From Alphaproteobacteria bacterium (GTDB taxonomy: Bacteria; Pseudomonadota; Alphaproteobacteria; UBA3830): a stretch of DNA of 43,683 nt. The notes below the pieces were generated by a model. The model was not told where the DNA came from. It was given only the letters and a program-made list of their open reading frames with translations, and did not search any database. This document shows positions 16,797 through 25,955 of the stretch, piece by piece. Position 1 is the stretch's first letter, and each line of letters starts with the position of its first letter. The stretch is from NCBI GenBank assembly GCA_017614525.1, contig JAGABS010000046.1, forward strand, positions 1-43,683, read 5' to 3'. Position numbers and translations under genes: made by a program.

Positions 16797-18329
16797 ATGA
16801 GGAAAAACAAAGTTATCGGAGAAATTTTTCTGGAACGAGGACTTGTTTCCCAAGAACAAATTTCCGCAATCGCAAATAAAAAATCGAATCGTTTGTTCGG
16901 ACAAAAAGCTGTGGAACTCGGATTGGTCTCCGAAGAAGATTTAGTAAACATTCTTTCGGAAATTTACCGCATCGAAACAGTCAGTTTGGAATTCCTGTAC
17001 ATAAGGGAAGAAACTCTGAAGTTACTGAAAACTGAAACTGCGGTCCAGTGTTGCGCCATCGCATTTTTTGAAGATGAAAACGCAATAAAAGTTGCAATAG
17101 CCGACCCAGGGGATATCGTCGCAATAGATAAAATTCGATCGGAAATAAAATTCAAATCCCAAACAAACGGAACCAAACCGAACGAGTCTCAAATAAAAAA
17201 TCAGTCTCCAAAAAAGGAACGCGAAGTAAAATTTTTCATAGCAAAAGAAAGCGAAATTCTGAGATTTATCGAAATCATGAAAAGCGACAGCGAATTAATG
17301 GAATTCAATCCGCTGATACTTCTCAACAAAATTATTTTTAAAGCGTCGGAGCGGAAAGCCAGCGACATACATTTCGAACCGATGGAAAACTTAGTTCGAG
17401 TCAGGTTCAGAATTGACGGAATTTTAAAATCTTTTCAGATAATCGAAAAAGAATCATGGAATCGAATACAATCGCGACTGAAACTCATCGCAAACTTGGA
17501 TATCACGGAAAATCGCCGTCCCCAAAGCGGACACACTCGCATTCATCTCGCCGGAAAAATAATAGACTTGAGAATTTCAACTCACCCGGGAATTTTCGGA
17601 GAAAATTTCGTAATCAGAATCTTCGATTTATCTTCGGGAATAAAATCTTTGGCTGAATTAAATTTTGATTACGACGATTTTTGTTGGCTGAAAAAAGCAA
17701 TTTCTCACCCCAACGGAATTCTCCTGATCATCGGTCCCACAGGCGCGGGAAAAACCACTACTCTGTATTCGCTGCTGCAAAGTCTGAATTCGTCCGACCT
17801 GAACATAATGACTTTGGAAGATCCCGTGGAATACCAAATCGAAGGCATTCGCCAACTGGATATTCAGGAAGAGGGAATAGTTACTTTTGCCGACGGAATA
17901 AAATCAATTTTGCGGCAAGACCCCGACATTATTCTGATCGGAGAAATTCGAGATGAATCCACTGCTGCCATGGCTGTACGAGCATCTCTTACGGGACGGC
18001 TGGTAATCGCGACTTTGCACGCGGCAACGCCTCTCGAGGGCATTCGCCGCCTGCAAGATTTCAAGTTAAATCTGTCGGATTTTATTCCTTCCTTGATCGG
18101 AATTTTTTCGCAAAGACTCGTGAGATATAAAAAAGGAAGCGGTTATCGTGAACGATTTCCGATCAGTGAATACGTTTTCTTCTCCGAACAGCTGAAAAAC
18201 AAAATTTTATCGGGCGATTTGAATTTTGAGTTGGATAAAACTTTCGAAACTTCCGCCAAAAATGCCGTCAGCAAAAATCTGACGGATATCCAAGAAATAA
18301 AGAGGGTGCTGGGACATGAAAAGTTTTGA
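16797..18329 (+). CDS. GspE/PilB-type secretion or pilus assembly ATPase
   Basis: This is the hexameric cytoplasmic motor of a type II secretion or type IV pilus-like system. An N-terminal MshEN/T2SSE_N domain (VIGEIFLERGLVSQEQI) is followed by the ATPase core. Walker A GPTGAGKTTTLYS is at about residues 311-323, the aspartate box is TLEDPVEYQIEGIRQ, and Walker B is ILIGEIRDESTAAMA. After RLVR, where most GspE and PilB proteins carry a CxxC zinc motif, the sequence is YKKGSGYRERFPISEYV with no cysteines. The TTG at 16785 is an alternative start. The coding sequence is visibly AT-richer than its flanks. It is the first gene of a four-gene overlapping operon. Confidence 0.92.
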   Translation: MRKNKVIGEIFLERGLVSQEQISAIANKKSNRLFGQKAVELGLVSEEDLVNILSEIYRIETVSLEFLYIREETLKLLKTETAVQCCAIAFFEDENAIKVAIADPGDIVAIDKIRSEIKFKSQTNGTKPNESQIKNQSPKKEREVKFFIAKESEILRFIEIMKSDSELMEFNPLILLNKIIFKASERKASDIHFEPMENLVRVRFRIDGILKSFQIIEKESWNRIQSRLKLIANLDITENRRPQSGHTRIHLAGKIIDLRISTHPGIFGENFVIRIFDLSSGIKSLAELNFDYDDFCWLKKAISHPNGILLIIGPTGAGKTTTLYSLLQSLNSSDLNIMTLEDPVEYQIEGIRQLDIQEEGIVTFADGIKSILRQDPDIILIGEIRDESTAAMAVRASLTGRLVIATLHAATPLEGIRRLQDFKLNLSDFIPSLIGIFSQRLVRYKKGSGYRERFPISEYVFFSEQLKNKILSGDLNFELDKTFETSAKNAVSKNLTDIQEIKRVLGHEKF

Positions 18330-19533
18330 AAATGAATCTCACTCTAAAAAAGAAAACGTAAAAGTTTTCAAATACGAAGCCCTTTCCAAAAAAGGGAAAA
18401 AGAAGTCCGGAGTTGTCCTTGCCGACAGCGACAGCGTGGCCTACAAAACCATCTGCAAAAAGGAATTAATTCCGATTGATATCGCGAAGGTACACAGAGT
18501 TTCGTCAAAAATATCGTTGGAAGAATTGCTTATGTTTTTCATGCACGTAGATTTTCAACTGAAATGCGGATTGAAAATTAACGAAGCCATCGACACATTC
18601 GCGGATTCCCAAAACAATAAAATTCTAAACGCAAAATTATTGGAAGTTTCCGACTCACTGAAAAACGGACAGTCACTAAACGAAGCTTTTAAAAATTCTA
18701 TTTTCGACAGCGTCATTTCCGGACTTTTAAATTCTGCAGAAAAAACCGGGAATCTGTCCGAAATCATCGCAAACATTTTGGCCTTTCTGAAATTAAAAAA
18801 TGAATGGAAAGAAAAAGCAAAATCCGCCCTCGCCTACCCTGTATTTATTACTCTTATCGCGATCATCATCTTATGGGTTTGCGTGGTATTTTTAGGCCCA
18901 CAGGTGATCTCGCTTTTGAACGATACCAACGGCGGAGAAATCCCCATACTAACCAATTTCGCCGTAAATTATCTTCCTGTATTCGGCGCAATTTTTACAA
19001 TAATTGTCTCTGTGTTTTTTTCCTGCATAATTTGTTTTTCGGCACTAAAAAAATTCAGAAAAAAATTACAAAACTATTTATTATCGATTCCGAAAATCGG
19101 CAGCATTTTAAAAAAAATCGTCCTCTGGAATTTTTTCAAAATTTTGCAAATCGCGCTGAATTCAAAATTAGATTTTATGAAATCTTTGGAACTCGGAATT
19201 GACTCGGTTGAAATCGAAGACATAAAAAATGATCTTGAAAAGATCAGATCTAAAATTCTCTCGGGACACAAAATTTTCGAAACATTCTCGTCATCGAAGT
19301 ATATTTCTCAATCCATATCAACAGCTCTTTACGTAGGGGAATCGGGAAATAATTTACCGGACAGCATGCGGCACATATCGGACGAACTGTACAAAGAAAT
19401 TATTCGTGAATTAGAACTTTTCGGGAGATCTCTCAGCATCGGACTGACTCTTTTTACCGGAGGAATTTTCATTTTTATTTTGAGTAGCTTGTTCCTTCCG
19501 CTCTACAATTATATAGGAGTGATCCGTCAATGA
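18316..19533 (+). CDS. GspF/PilC-type inner-membrane platform protein
   Basis: This is the membrane platform on which the GspE-type ATPase acts. The 405-residue protein begins with the short FKYEALSKKGKKKSG segment typical of the family. It contains two T2SSF domains and has three strongly hydrophobic segments: about residues 175-195 (VFITLIAIIILWVCVVFLG), 215-240, and the C-terminal IGLTLFTGGIFIFILSSLFL. The signature GESGNNLPDSM lies between the second and third segments. It overlaps the ATPase gene by 14 bases and the next gene by 4. AT-rich codon use is shared with the whole operon. Confidence 0.92.
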   Translation: MKSFENESHSKKENVKVFKYEALSKKGKKKSGVVLADSDSVAYKTICKKELIPIDIAKVHRVSSKISLEELLMFFMHVDFQLKCGLKINEAIDTFADSQNNKILNAKLLEVSDSLKNGQSLNEAFKNSIFDSVISGLLNSAEKTGNLSEIIANILAFLKLKNEWKEKAKSALAYPVFITLIAIIILWVCVVFLGPQVISLLNDTNGGEIPILTNFAVNYLPVFGAIFTIIVSVFFSCIICFSALKKFRKKLQNYLLSIPKIGSILKKIVLWNFFKILQIALNSKLDFMKSLELGIDSVEIEDIKNDLEKIRSKILSGHKIFETFSSSKYISQSISTALYVGESGNNLPDSMRHISDELYKEIIRELELFGRSLSIGLTLFTGGIFIFILSSLFLPLYNYIGVIRQ

Positions 19534-20537
19534 ATATCATCGGAGAAAAACAAAATCACCAAAAATTTTCTCGAGATGATCTCGCCGTTCTCGACAAAAA
19601 TGTCACCGTATTTTCGATGGAGCTACTGCAAAATTGTTCAATATTTGAAGCGTTAAAAATTCTACGTTATAAAATAAAATACGGTACGGATTTCTATCAT
19701 CTTTATTGGCGAAACATATTCAAAAGTTCACCGAAATATCTTCAGCAAATCGTCACTCGCGACCGCTGGAAAAATTATGTATTCATCGAAAATATAATTG
19801 CTGATTATCTTTTAAACCGAAAGGAAATCGATTTTACCGACGAATGGATTTATGCGGGTTGGCACGATTGGGCAGGCTACAGAATAATTGTCGGCTGCGG
19901 CCCGGCAATCATTTTAAGTCGATTCATTCCGAAAAATATTGCGGGAGAATTAGAAAGCACAAAGCTGTATCTGAAAAGACTGAATATAAATTCTCCTAAA
20001 ATTTTTTCCACCATCGATGAGATAGAAAATGCGAAATTTCTTAATATCGATGACATTTTAAATTTTGCGGAACAAAGCAACGATATAAAACCTATTTTTC
20101 AAAAAAAACACAATCTGCTTCTCTGTTCTTTGCGGATAATTATTTTTGTTCTGGCTTCGATGGTGTTGTATAACTCCTGCAAAATTTATAATCAAAATTA
20201 TCATCCGGAAAACCAAAACAACAAAATCAAAACCGAAAATTTCTCGATCTATATGTCATCAAAAAATTACGACTCATTAATGGATTTACTTTTTAACTTA
20301 AACGATAACCTAAACTGGAATAAAATCTCAAAATTTTGCGAACAAAACAACATAAAAATTCAAGCTATGAAGCTGGACAGCAATTTTGCAAAAATCAAAA
20401 CGAAATTATCTTTAAGGAGGATAAAAGAATTAAAAAACATAAGAAATATCAAGATAGATTGCGCAAATGATTCGTCTTATGAAAAGTTGGGATCCGATCA
20501 AATTGCAGAGGCTGTACTATGGCTAAAATTAAATTGA
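19530..20537 (+). CDS. Probable GspL/PilM-N-like assembly protein
   Basis: I do not recognise this 335-residue protein by a clear signature. Its topology is that of GspL: a cytoplasmic region of about 200 residues, one membrane helix (about 206-222, CSLRIIIFVLASMVLYNSC), and a periplasmic region of about 110 residues. A segment around residues 110-160 (WAGYRIIVGCGPAIILSRFIP, then a helix with TKLYLKRLNI) resembles the pattern of PilM/GspL actin-like domains in other alphaproteobacterial operons. Its position directly after the platform gene and before a GspM-like gene supports the assignment. It overlaps both neighbours (4 and 19 bases). Asn/Lys/Ile-rich composition. Confidence 0.5.
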   Translation: MNIIGEKQNHQKFSRDDLAVLDKNVTVFSMELLQNCSIFEALKILRYKIKYGTDFYHLYWRNIFKSSPKYLQQIVTRDRWKNYVFIENIIADYLLNRKEIDFTDEWIYAGWHDWAGYRIIVGCGPAIILSRFIPKNIAGELESTKLYLKRLNINSPKIFSTIDEIENAKFLNIDDILNFAEQSNDIKPIFQKKHNLLLCSLRIIIFVLASMVLYNSCKIYNQNYHPENQNNKIKTENFSIYMSSKNYDSLMDLLFNLNDNLNWNKISKFCEQNNIKIQAMKLDSNFAKIKTKLSLRRIKELKNIRNIKIDCANDSSYEKLGSDQIAEAVLWLKLN

Positions 20538-21247
20538 GGGATCTTTCTATAATTATGTTTGTCTTGGTCGCGATACTGGGATATCAAAATTTTAAAATCC
20601 GAAATTATGACAAAATTTTGGCTGCGGCGGAAATTCGAAAAGCAAAAATGAACGAACTTAAAAAAAATGCAAATACAAAAAAATTTCTGAAAACCAAGAA
20701 AAAAATATTTCAAAAAAATAAAAATCTGAAACGAAATATCTCCGAGATTTTTAAAGAATTTTCTATTACGTCTGTCTTATTCAAAGAAATTTCTCCCGAA
20801 AAATTTAAATTAAAATTCGAAATTAACAACGAACAAAATTTCTACATTCTGCTGAATAAACTACGGACAGACCTCTGCGGAATAATTTCTTTCGATGAAA
20901 TTAAAATCAAAAACTTAAAAAAATTCTTACAGGTTTCACTTAGCTTCAGAGTTTTCTATCCCCCGGCCGACCTACAGAAATATTTCCACATAAATAAGTG
21001 CGATGCAAATAAAGCCGAGGCGGCCGAAATCGACAATGAAGAATTCACCGAAATATTTGATCTGCAAAAAATCAAAAATTATCAGCTCAACGGAATACTG
21101 CACTATGACACCGCATACATAAACGGAAAGCCTTTTCACGAGGGAGATTCTGTCGGTGGCTATCAAATTTCGAAAATTTACGACGAGTTTATTATTATCA
21201 AGAATAGGAAAAAATCTGTGAAAATAAAAATAGATGAAGCTTGGTAA
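20519..21247 (+). CDS. GspM/PilO-like protein with C-terminal GspC/PilP-like domain
   Basis: The 242-residue protein has one N-terminal membrane helix (LSIIMFVLVAILGYQNFKI), a lysine-rich coiled-coil region (about 40-80), and a small alpha/beta region (about 85-150) like PilO/GspM. It ends in a beta-rich domain of about 50 residues: LNGILHYDTAYINGKPFHEG, then DSVGGYQISKIYDEFIIIKN. The pattern 'x-x-I-N-G-x-x-x-x-E-G-D-x-V-x-G-Y-x-V' is typical of the periplasmic domain of GspC and PilP, which contacts the secretin. If right, one protein combines two normally separate subunits. AGAGG precedes the start, inside the end of the previous gene. Confidence 0.5.
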   Translation: MAKIKLRDLSIIMFVLVAILGYQNFKIRNYDKILAAAEIRKAKMNELKKNANTKKFLKTKKKIFQKNKNLKRNISEIFKEFSITSVLFKEISPEKFKLKFEINNEQNFYILLNKLRTDLCGIISFDEIKIKNLKKFLQVSLSFRVFYPPADLQKYFHINKCDANKAEAAEIDNEEFTEIFDLQKIKNYQLNGILHYDTAYINGKPFHEGDSVGGYQISKIYDEFIIIKNRKKSVKIKIDEAW

Positions 21248-21253
21248 AAATTA

Positions 21254-21268
21254 TTAACTTTATGTTAA
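21254..21268 (+). promoter_or_regulatory. CtrA-type box ahead of the FkbM-like gene
   Basis: TTAACTTTATGTTAA followed by CC is a perfect TTAA-N7-TTAA-C match. It lies 42-56 bases ahead of the next ATG, which suits activation from around the -35 region. Possible -10 elements (TATATCTGATAG) follow at 21271-21282. Binding is inferred from the motif only. Confidence 0.55.
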
Positions 21269-21309
21269 CCTATATCTGATAGAGTACAGACTAGCTGGGA
21301 GTATGCAGT

Positions 21310-22179
21310 ATGAAGGAAATTTCTGAAGACCTAAAAAGCAAAGCTTTGCGATATGCTTTTGTTACCGTGATTATTTTGATAGCCCTGATTGTTGCAATTT
21401 CTTGTTACCGAAAGCAGTGCAGGACTGTTCTTAATAACGGCTCATCCGACTTGCAAAACGTGCAGGAAAAGGTAATTTTCGATGATATAAAAATCAAGAT
21501 AAACAGCGATATCTTCTCGTATGACCAAATAAATAACGAGGTCAGGGAAAAAGACATTATTTCGTACTTCAATAAGAACCTGCGGAAGGGAGATACGGTG
21601 TTGTACGTAAGCCAGGACATCGGTGTGCAACAACTTTTGATCGCTAAATTAATTTCTCAGTCGGGGCGGATATACATATTAAATCCGTTTGAAAAGTACA
21701 ACAACACAATAGAATTAAGTGCCAAATCCAACAAATTTGAGCATAGAGTATTTACTGAGACAGTGGCGATATCCGACAAATCTTACGACGGACTTTTGGT
21801 TTTCAAAAACGACGAATCGCCCGAATACGGAACAATTGTATCTTCCGATTACGCGCTGGAAAAAGGATACAATGCTTTAAAAGTAAAGGTAACAACCTTG
21901 GACGAATTGTATCCGAATTTACAGAATATAAATTTTCTGAGAATCAGCAGAAAAAAAGACGCGGCCGCCGCAATCAACGGAGCGCTGCGAATTATCAAGC
22001 ATTCTCCGAAAATCAAAATTGTTTTGGATTACGAAAAAGACGAACTTCATAACTTAGAAGCTGTGCGTAGCTTAAAGGAATTCGGATTTAAAATTTATGC
22101 AATAAGCGAAGATGGAGAAATTTATCCTACGGATCTGAATAAAGTGGTCGGCGGACACATTCTGCTAAAGAGAGACTAG
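21310..22179 (+). CDS. Membrane-anchored FkbM-like methyltransferase, motifs degenerate
   Basis: The 289-residue protein has a short cytoplasmic N-terminus, one membrane helix (about residues 16-32, FVTVIILIALIVAISCY), and an extracytoplasmic domain. That domain follows the FkbM methyltransferase layout: KGDTVLYVSQDIGVQQLLIA in place of the SAM-binding GDTVxDVGANxG, then GRIYILNPFEKYNN, VKVTTLDELYPN, and a C-terminal FGFKIYAISEDGEI. The acidic residue of motif I and the IDVEGAE motif are replaced (VSQDIG; LRISRKKDAAA). Catalysis with SAM outside the cytoplasm is unlikely, so it may be a non-catalytic fold. GGGAG precedes the ATG, and a CtrA box lies upstream. It might work with the adjacent secretion operon, but this rests on proximity alone. 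Confidence 0.55.
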   Translation: MKEISEDLKSKALRYAFVTVIILIALIVAISCYRKQCRTVLNNGSSDLQNVQEKVIFDDIKIKINSDIFSYDQINNEVREKDIISYFNKNLRKGDTVLYVSQDIGVQQLLIAKLISQSGRIYILNPFEKYNNTIELSAKSNKFEHRVFTETVAISDKSYDGLLVFKNDESPEYGTIVSSDYALEKGYNALKVKVTTLDELYPNLQNINFLRISRKKDAAAAINGALRIIKHSPKIKIVLDYEKDELHNLEAVRSLKEFGFKIYAISEDGEIYPTDLNKVVGGHILLKRD

Positions 22180-22306
22180 CCGTTTTGCTCTCGAAATCAA
22201 ATAATTCCGAGTGCAAATATTTTTCAGACGTCGTTTATTTTTGGACAATGCGCTTAATATCGCCCGCGAATTGTGGTTAAATCTCGGTGGCAACCTGGGA
22301 AACGGA

Positions 22307-23197
22307 ATGAATATGACAGACGGATGGATTTGTCTTGATAAACCGAAAGGAATTTCTTCAAATCTCGCAATGGTGAAGGTTCGAAGAATTCTGAAGGAGA
22401 AAACGGGATATGTGGGAACTCTCGATCCGTTCGCGACGGGAGTGCTCCCCATCGCGGTGGGACGCGCGCGAAAATTTATCCAATTCATTGAAAATGTCGA
22501 AAAAGTATATGAGTTCGAAGTCATTTTCGGGGCAAGCACGAATTCTTATGATGAAACGGGAGAGATTACGGAAACCACGGAAATTATTCCGACAAAAGAT
22601 CAAATTGAAAAAATTCTTCCCGAATTTTTAGGAGAGGTGGAGCAGATTCCCCCGAAATTTTCCGCCATAAAAATTAACGGACACCGCGCCTGCGATTTGG
22701 CTCGCCGAAACAAGTCCGTAGCAATTCCTTCCCGAAAAATTTTTGTCCACGATTTGAAATTGCTGCAATTTTTTGAAAATAATCGCGCGAAATTTCAAGT
22801 TCGCTGCTCAAAAGGAACTTATGTTCGCACTTTGGCCGTTGATATCGCTCAAAAATTAAGCAGTTTATGCTATGTAAAGGAGCTGAGAAGGCTAAAATCC
22901 GGTTTTTTTTCGATAGATCGAGCGATTTCACTGGAAAAATTAGCGGAAATAGTAGATACTAGCGAGTTGGATCGTGATTTGATTCCTCTGGAGAGTCCGC
23001 TGGACGACATCCCGGCCTTGTTTTTGGAAAAAGATTGCGTATCCAGGTTGCAGAATGGGCTGTCGGTTCAGCTCGCGGAGTCGGAAATTCTTTCGTCGAA
23101 TGTAAAATTGTTCGACAATGAAATCGGGGAATTTTGCGGAGTTTGCTTTGTTTCTGCGGACGGATTGGTTACCGCCGTCAAAATGTATTTAAATTAG
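22307..23197 (+). CDS. truB: tRNA pseudouridine-55 synthase TruB
   Basis: TruB makes pseudouridine 55 in the T loop of tRNAs. The protein has the family start [14 protein letters not shown], the catalytic segment [19 protein letters not shown] with its aspartate, and the conserved [17 protein letters not shown] and [15 protein letters not shown]. The open frame extends upstream to 22211, but conservation begins at MNMTDGWI. The ATG at 22307, with GGGA upstream, is the better start. In the bacterial order truB-rpsO-pnp it lies ten bases ahead of rpsO. Confidence 0.94.
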   Translation: MNMTDGWICLDKPKGISSNLAMVKVRRILKEKTGYVGTLDPFATGVLPIAVGRARKFIQFIENVEKVYEFEVIFGASTNSYDETGEITETTEIIPTKDQIEKILPEFLGEVEQIPPKFSAIKINGHRACDLARRNKSVAIPSRKIFVHDLKLLQFFENNRAKFQVRCSKGTYVRTLAVDIAQKLSSLCYVKELRRLKSGFFSIDRAISLEKLAEIVDTSELDRDLIPLESPLDDIPALFLEKDCVSRLQNGLSVQLAESEILSSNVKLFDNEIGEFCGVCFVSADGLVTAVKMYLN

Positions 23198-23207
23198 GAG
23201 AGAAAAG

Positions 23208-23468
23208 ATGTCGATTGAAAAAAAAGACCTTATCGCGAAATTCGCGAGACACGAAGGTGACACTGGTTCACCTGAGGTACAAGTAGCAATTTTAACCTCG
23301 AGAATTAATTCTCTTGGTGAACACATGATTGCTCATCCAAAAGATTTCCACTCAAGGCGCGGACTTTTGGCAATGGTCAGCAAGAGAAGAAAATTATTGG
23401 ATTACCTCAAAAGTGAGAGCGTCGAAAGATATGCGGCACTCATCAAGGCATTAGGTTTGAGAAGATAA
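23208..23468 (+). CDS. rpsO: 30S ribosomal protein S15
   Basis: S15 binds 16S rRNA early in small-subunit assembly. The 86-residue protein has the whole family pattern: [54 protein letters not shown], and a final ALGLRR. GGAGAG lies directly ahead of the ATG. It is placed between truB and pnp, as in most proteobacteria. Confidence 0.98.
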   Translation: MSIEKKDLIAKFARHEGDTGSPEVQVAILTSRINSLGEHMIAHPKDFHSRRGLLAMVSKRRKLLDYLKSESVERYAALIKALGLRR

Positions 23469-23486
23469 TTTAACAGGGAAAAAGTC

Positions 23487-25748
23487 ATGGAAGTAAAGAA
23501 AGAGATTGCCTGGGGTGATGGGACATTATCTATAGAGACAGGCCGTTGGGCAAATCAAGCTGACGGATCGGTTGTTGTAAGACACGGCGACACAATGGTT
23601 TTGTGTACTGTCGTTGCCGCAAAGAAAGCTAATTCCGAAGTCGACTTTTTCCCTTTGACGGTTAACTACATAGAAAAGGCCTACGCCGCCGGAAAAATTC
23701 CGGGAGGATTCATAAAAAGAGAAGGACGTCCGTCCGAGCACGAAACTTTGGTTTCGCGGTTAATTGACCGCCCTATCAGGCCTTTGTTCCACAAGAATTT
23801 CAAAAATGAAACTCAGGTTATTTGTACCGTTTTGAGTTTCGACGGAGAAAATGATCCTGACATTCTTTCCATCATCGGAGCGTCTGCGGCCCTGACAATT
23901 TCGGGAATTCCGTTTCTCGGACCTATCGCCGCGGCCCGTATCGGATACGAAAACGGTGAGTTTATTTTAAATCCGAAAGTCGGGCACGACTCAAATTTGA
24001 ATTTAATTATCGCGGGATCTTCCGAGGGTGTACTGATGGTTGAATCGGGCTCGAATCAGCTGACCGAAAAAGAAATGCTCGCAGCTTTGAAATTCGGGCA
24101 TGAGTCTTACCAGCCGGTTATCGAAATGATTACGGAATTGGCAGAAGAGGCAGCAAAAGATCCCTGGGAAGTGTCGGAAGAATCAGACTCCGACGCCGTT
24201 ATCGAAGAGATTACGGCGAACTTTCTGTCGGATATCGAGGAAGCCTATGCGCAGGGTTCTAAGCATGAAAGATTGGAAGCAATGGCGAAGGTCCGCGAGG
24301 CGGCTGTCGCTCATTTTGCAGACCGCGAAGAGGAATTTTCAGAGAATTTCATCGAGGAAATGTTCAAGGAAGTTTGCTCGCGTTTCATGCGCGACAAGTT
24401 GTTGTCCACGGGAAAGAGAATTGACGACCGTTCCTCGACGGATATTCGTCCTATCAGCACGGAAGTTTCCGTGTTGCCGAAAGTTCACGGTTCCGCGGTA
24501 TTCAACAGAGGAGAAACTCAAGCTCTGGCGGTCACTACTTTGGGAACGTCTCAGGACGAGCAGTTGGTGGACGGATTAACAGGCGAATACAGTGAGAGAT
24601 TTTTGCTGCACTACAACTTCCCTCCGTTCTCAGTCGGAGAGATCAGTCGCTTGGGCTCACCGGGACGCCGTGAAATCGGACACGGAAGATTGGCGTGGCG
24701 TGCGGTCAGTCAGGTTTTGCCGACGAAAGAGGAGTTTCCGTACGCGGTCAGAGTGGTTTCCGAGGTTTTGGCCTGCAACGGATCTTCATCGATGGCGACG
24801 ATCTGCGGAGCATCTCTGTCTTTAATGGATGCTGGAGTTCCTCTGAAAAGCGCGGTCGCGGGAATCGCAATGGGTTTGGTAATCGATTCCGACGGCAATT
24901 ACGTGATTCTCAGCGACATTATGGCGGAGGAAGATCATCTGGGCGACATGGATTTCAAAGTTGCGGGAACGGAAAACGGAATTACCGCGCTGCAGATGGA
25001 TATCAAAGTCACCAGCGTCACTTTTGATATTCTTGAAAAAGCGTTGAAACAGGCGAGAGACGGTCGCTTGTACATCTTGGGAGAAATGTCCAAAGGCATC
25101 AGCGAGCCAAGAAAAGAGTTGAACGAGAACGCACCTCGATTGGTGACTTTCGCGATAGCAAAGGACAAAATTCGTGAAGTAATCGGCAGCGGAGGGAAAG
25201 TTATCCGCGAAATTATCGACGCAACGGGAGCGAAAATCGATATCGATGACGACGGGAATGTCACAGTTGCGTCTGCTTGCGGAACCTCTTTGGAAAAAGC
25301 TGTGAACATGATCAAGGAAATCGCCTACGATCCCGAGCCGGGAACTGTTTACAACGCAAAAGTCGTGAAAATCATGGAATTCGGGGCTTTCGTGAATTTC
25401 TACGGAACTCGCGAAGGATTGGTCCACGTCAGCGAGATTGCGGATGAACGCGTTGAAGATGTTTCGGATGTGCTGGCCGAAGGCGACGAGGTCAAAGTTC
25501 TCTTCAAAGGTTACGACAGTAAAGGCCGCGCCCGACTGACCATGCGATTCAAGGATAAATCATCTCACGAGTCGGAATCGTCCGATGAAGCTGATGCAAA
25601 GCCGAAAAAAAGCTGCAAAAGAAAAAGGCCGGCTTCGAAAGAATCCGAAGATCCAGAGTCTCCTGCAGCAAAAAGGAAAAAGAAGGCAGATTCTGAAGAA
25701 GAGACTCCGAAAAAAAGAGGCCGAAAGAAGAGAGAGACTTTAAGATAA
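23487..25748 (+). CDS. pnp: Polyribonucleotide nucleotidyltransferase (PNPase)
   Basis: PNPase degrades RNA from the 3' end by phosphorolysis. The 753-residue protein has two RNase PH domains (the second with RGETQALAVTTLGT and the active-site region LGDMDFKVAGTENGITALQM). They are followed by a KH domain with IGSGGKVIREI and an S1 domain (GTVYNAKVVKIMEFGAFVNF). A C-terminal tail of about 55 residues is unusual: acidic serine-rich and lysine/arginine-rich clusters alternate (KKSCKRKRPA, AAKRKKKADSEEE, KKRGRKKRE). Alphaproteobacterial PNPase tails often contact RNase E; this one looks more like a nucleic-acid-binding basic tail. Confidence 0.96.
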   Translation: MEVKKEIAWGDGTLSIETGRWANQADGSVVVRHGDTMVLCTVVAAKKANSEVDFFPLTVNYIEKAYAAGKIPGGFIKREGRPSEHETLVSRLIDRPIRPLFHKNFKNETQVICTVLSFDGENDPDILSIIGASAALTISGIPFLGPIAAARIGYENGEFILNPKVGHDSNLNLIIAGSSEGVLMVESGSNQLTEKEMLAALKFGHESYQPVIEMITELAEEAAKDPWEVSEESDSDAVIEEITANFLSDIEEAYAQGSKHERLEAMAKVREAAVAHFADREEEFSENFIEEMFKEVCSRFMRDKLLSTGKRIDDRSSTDIRPISTEVSVLPKVHGSAVFNRGETQALAVTTLGTSQDEQLVDGLTGEYSERFLLHYNFPPFSVGEISRLGSPGRREIGHGRLAWRAVSQVLPTKEEFPYAVRVVSEVLACNGSSSMATICGASLSLMDAGVPLKSAVAGIAMGLVIDSDGNYVILSDIMAEEDHLGDMDFKVAGTENGITALQMDIKVTSVTFDILEKALKQARDGRLYILGEMSKGISEPRKELNENAPRLVTFAIAKDKIREVIGSGGKVIREIIDATGAKIDIDDDGNVTVASACGTSLEKAVNMIKEIAYDPEPGTVYNAKVVKIMEFGAFVNFYGTREGLVHVSEIADERVEDVSDVLAEGDEVKVLFKGYDSKGRARLTMRFKDKSSHESESSDEADAKPKKSCKRKRPASKESEDPESPAAKRKKKADSEEETPKKRGRKKRETLR

Positions 25749-25764
25749 TTCAATGAACATCAAA

Positions 25765-25799
25765 CCCGGTCTCCTCAATAGAAAGCCGAGGCGATCGGG
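25765..25799 (+). terminator. Candidate terminator after pnp
   Basis: CCCGGTC-T-CCTC (25765-25776) pairs with GAGG-C-GATCGGG (25788-25799). This gives an 11-pair stem with one mismatch and one G-U pair around an 11-base loop. It is followed by a modest T-rich stretch (AAGTTTCTTGT). It lies 17 bases after the pnp stop. The T tract is weak. The rest of the gap to smpB (25800-25955) shows nothing I can name. Confidence 0.45.
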
Positions 25800-25955
25800 A
25801 AGTTTCTTGTGCTTACGTTCACGTACAAAAAGTCCTGGGTGTCTCTTCTTCTCCAACTTCTTCGATCGGCCGAAATCATTCTGCAAATAATTGTTGCCAA
25901 TTATCAACTTCTTTTCTGAATCAGATAACGACAGAAAAATCCGAATTTTTTCAAT

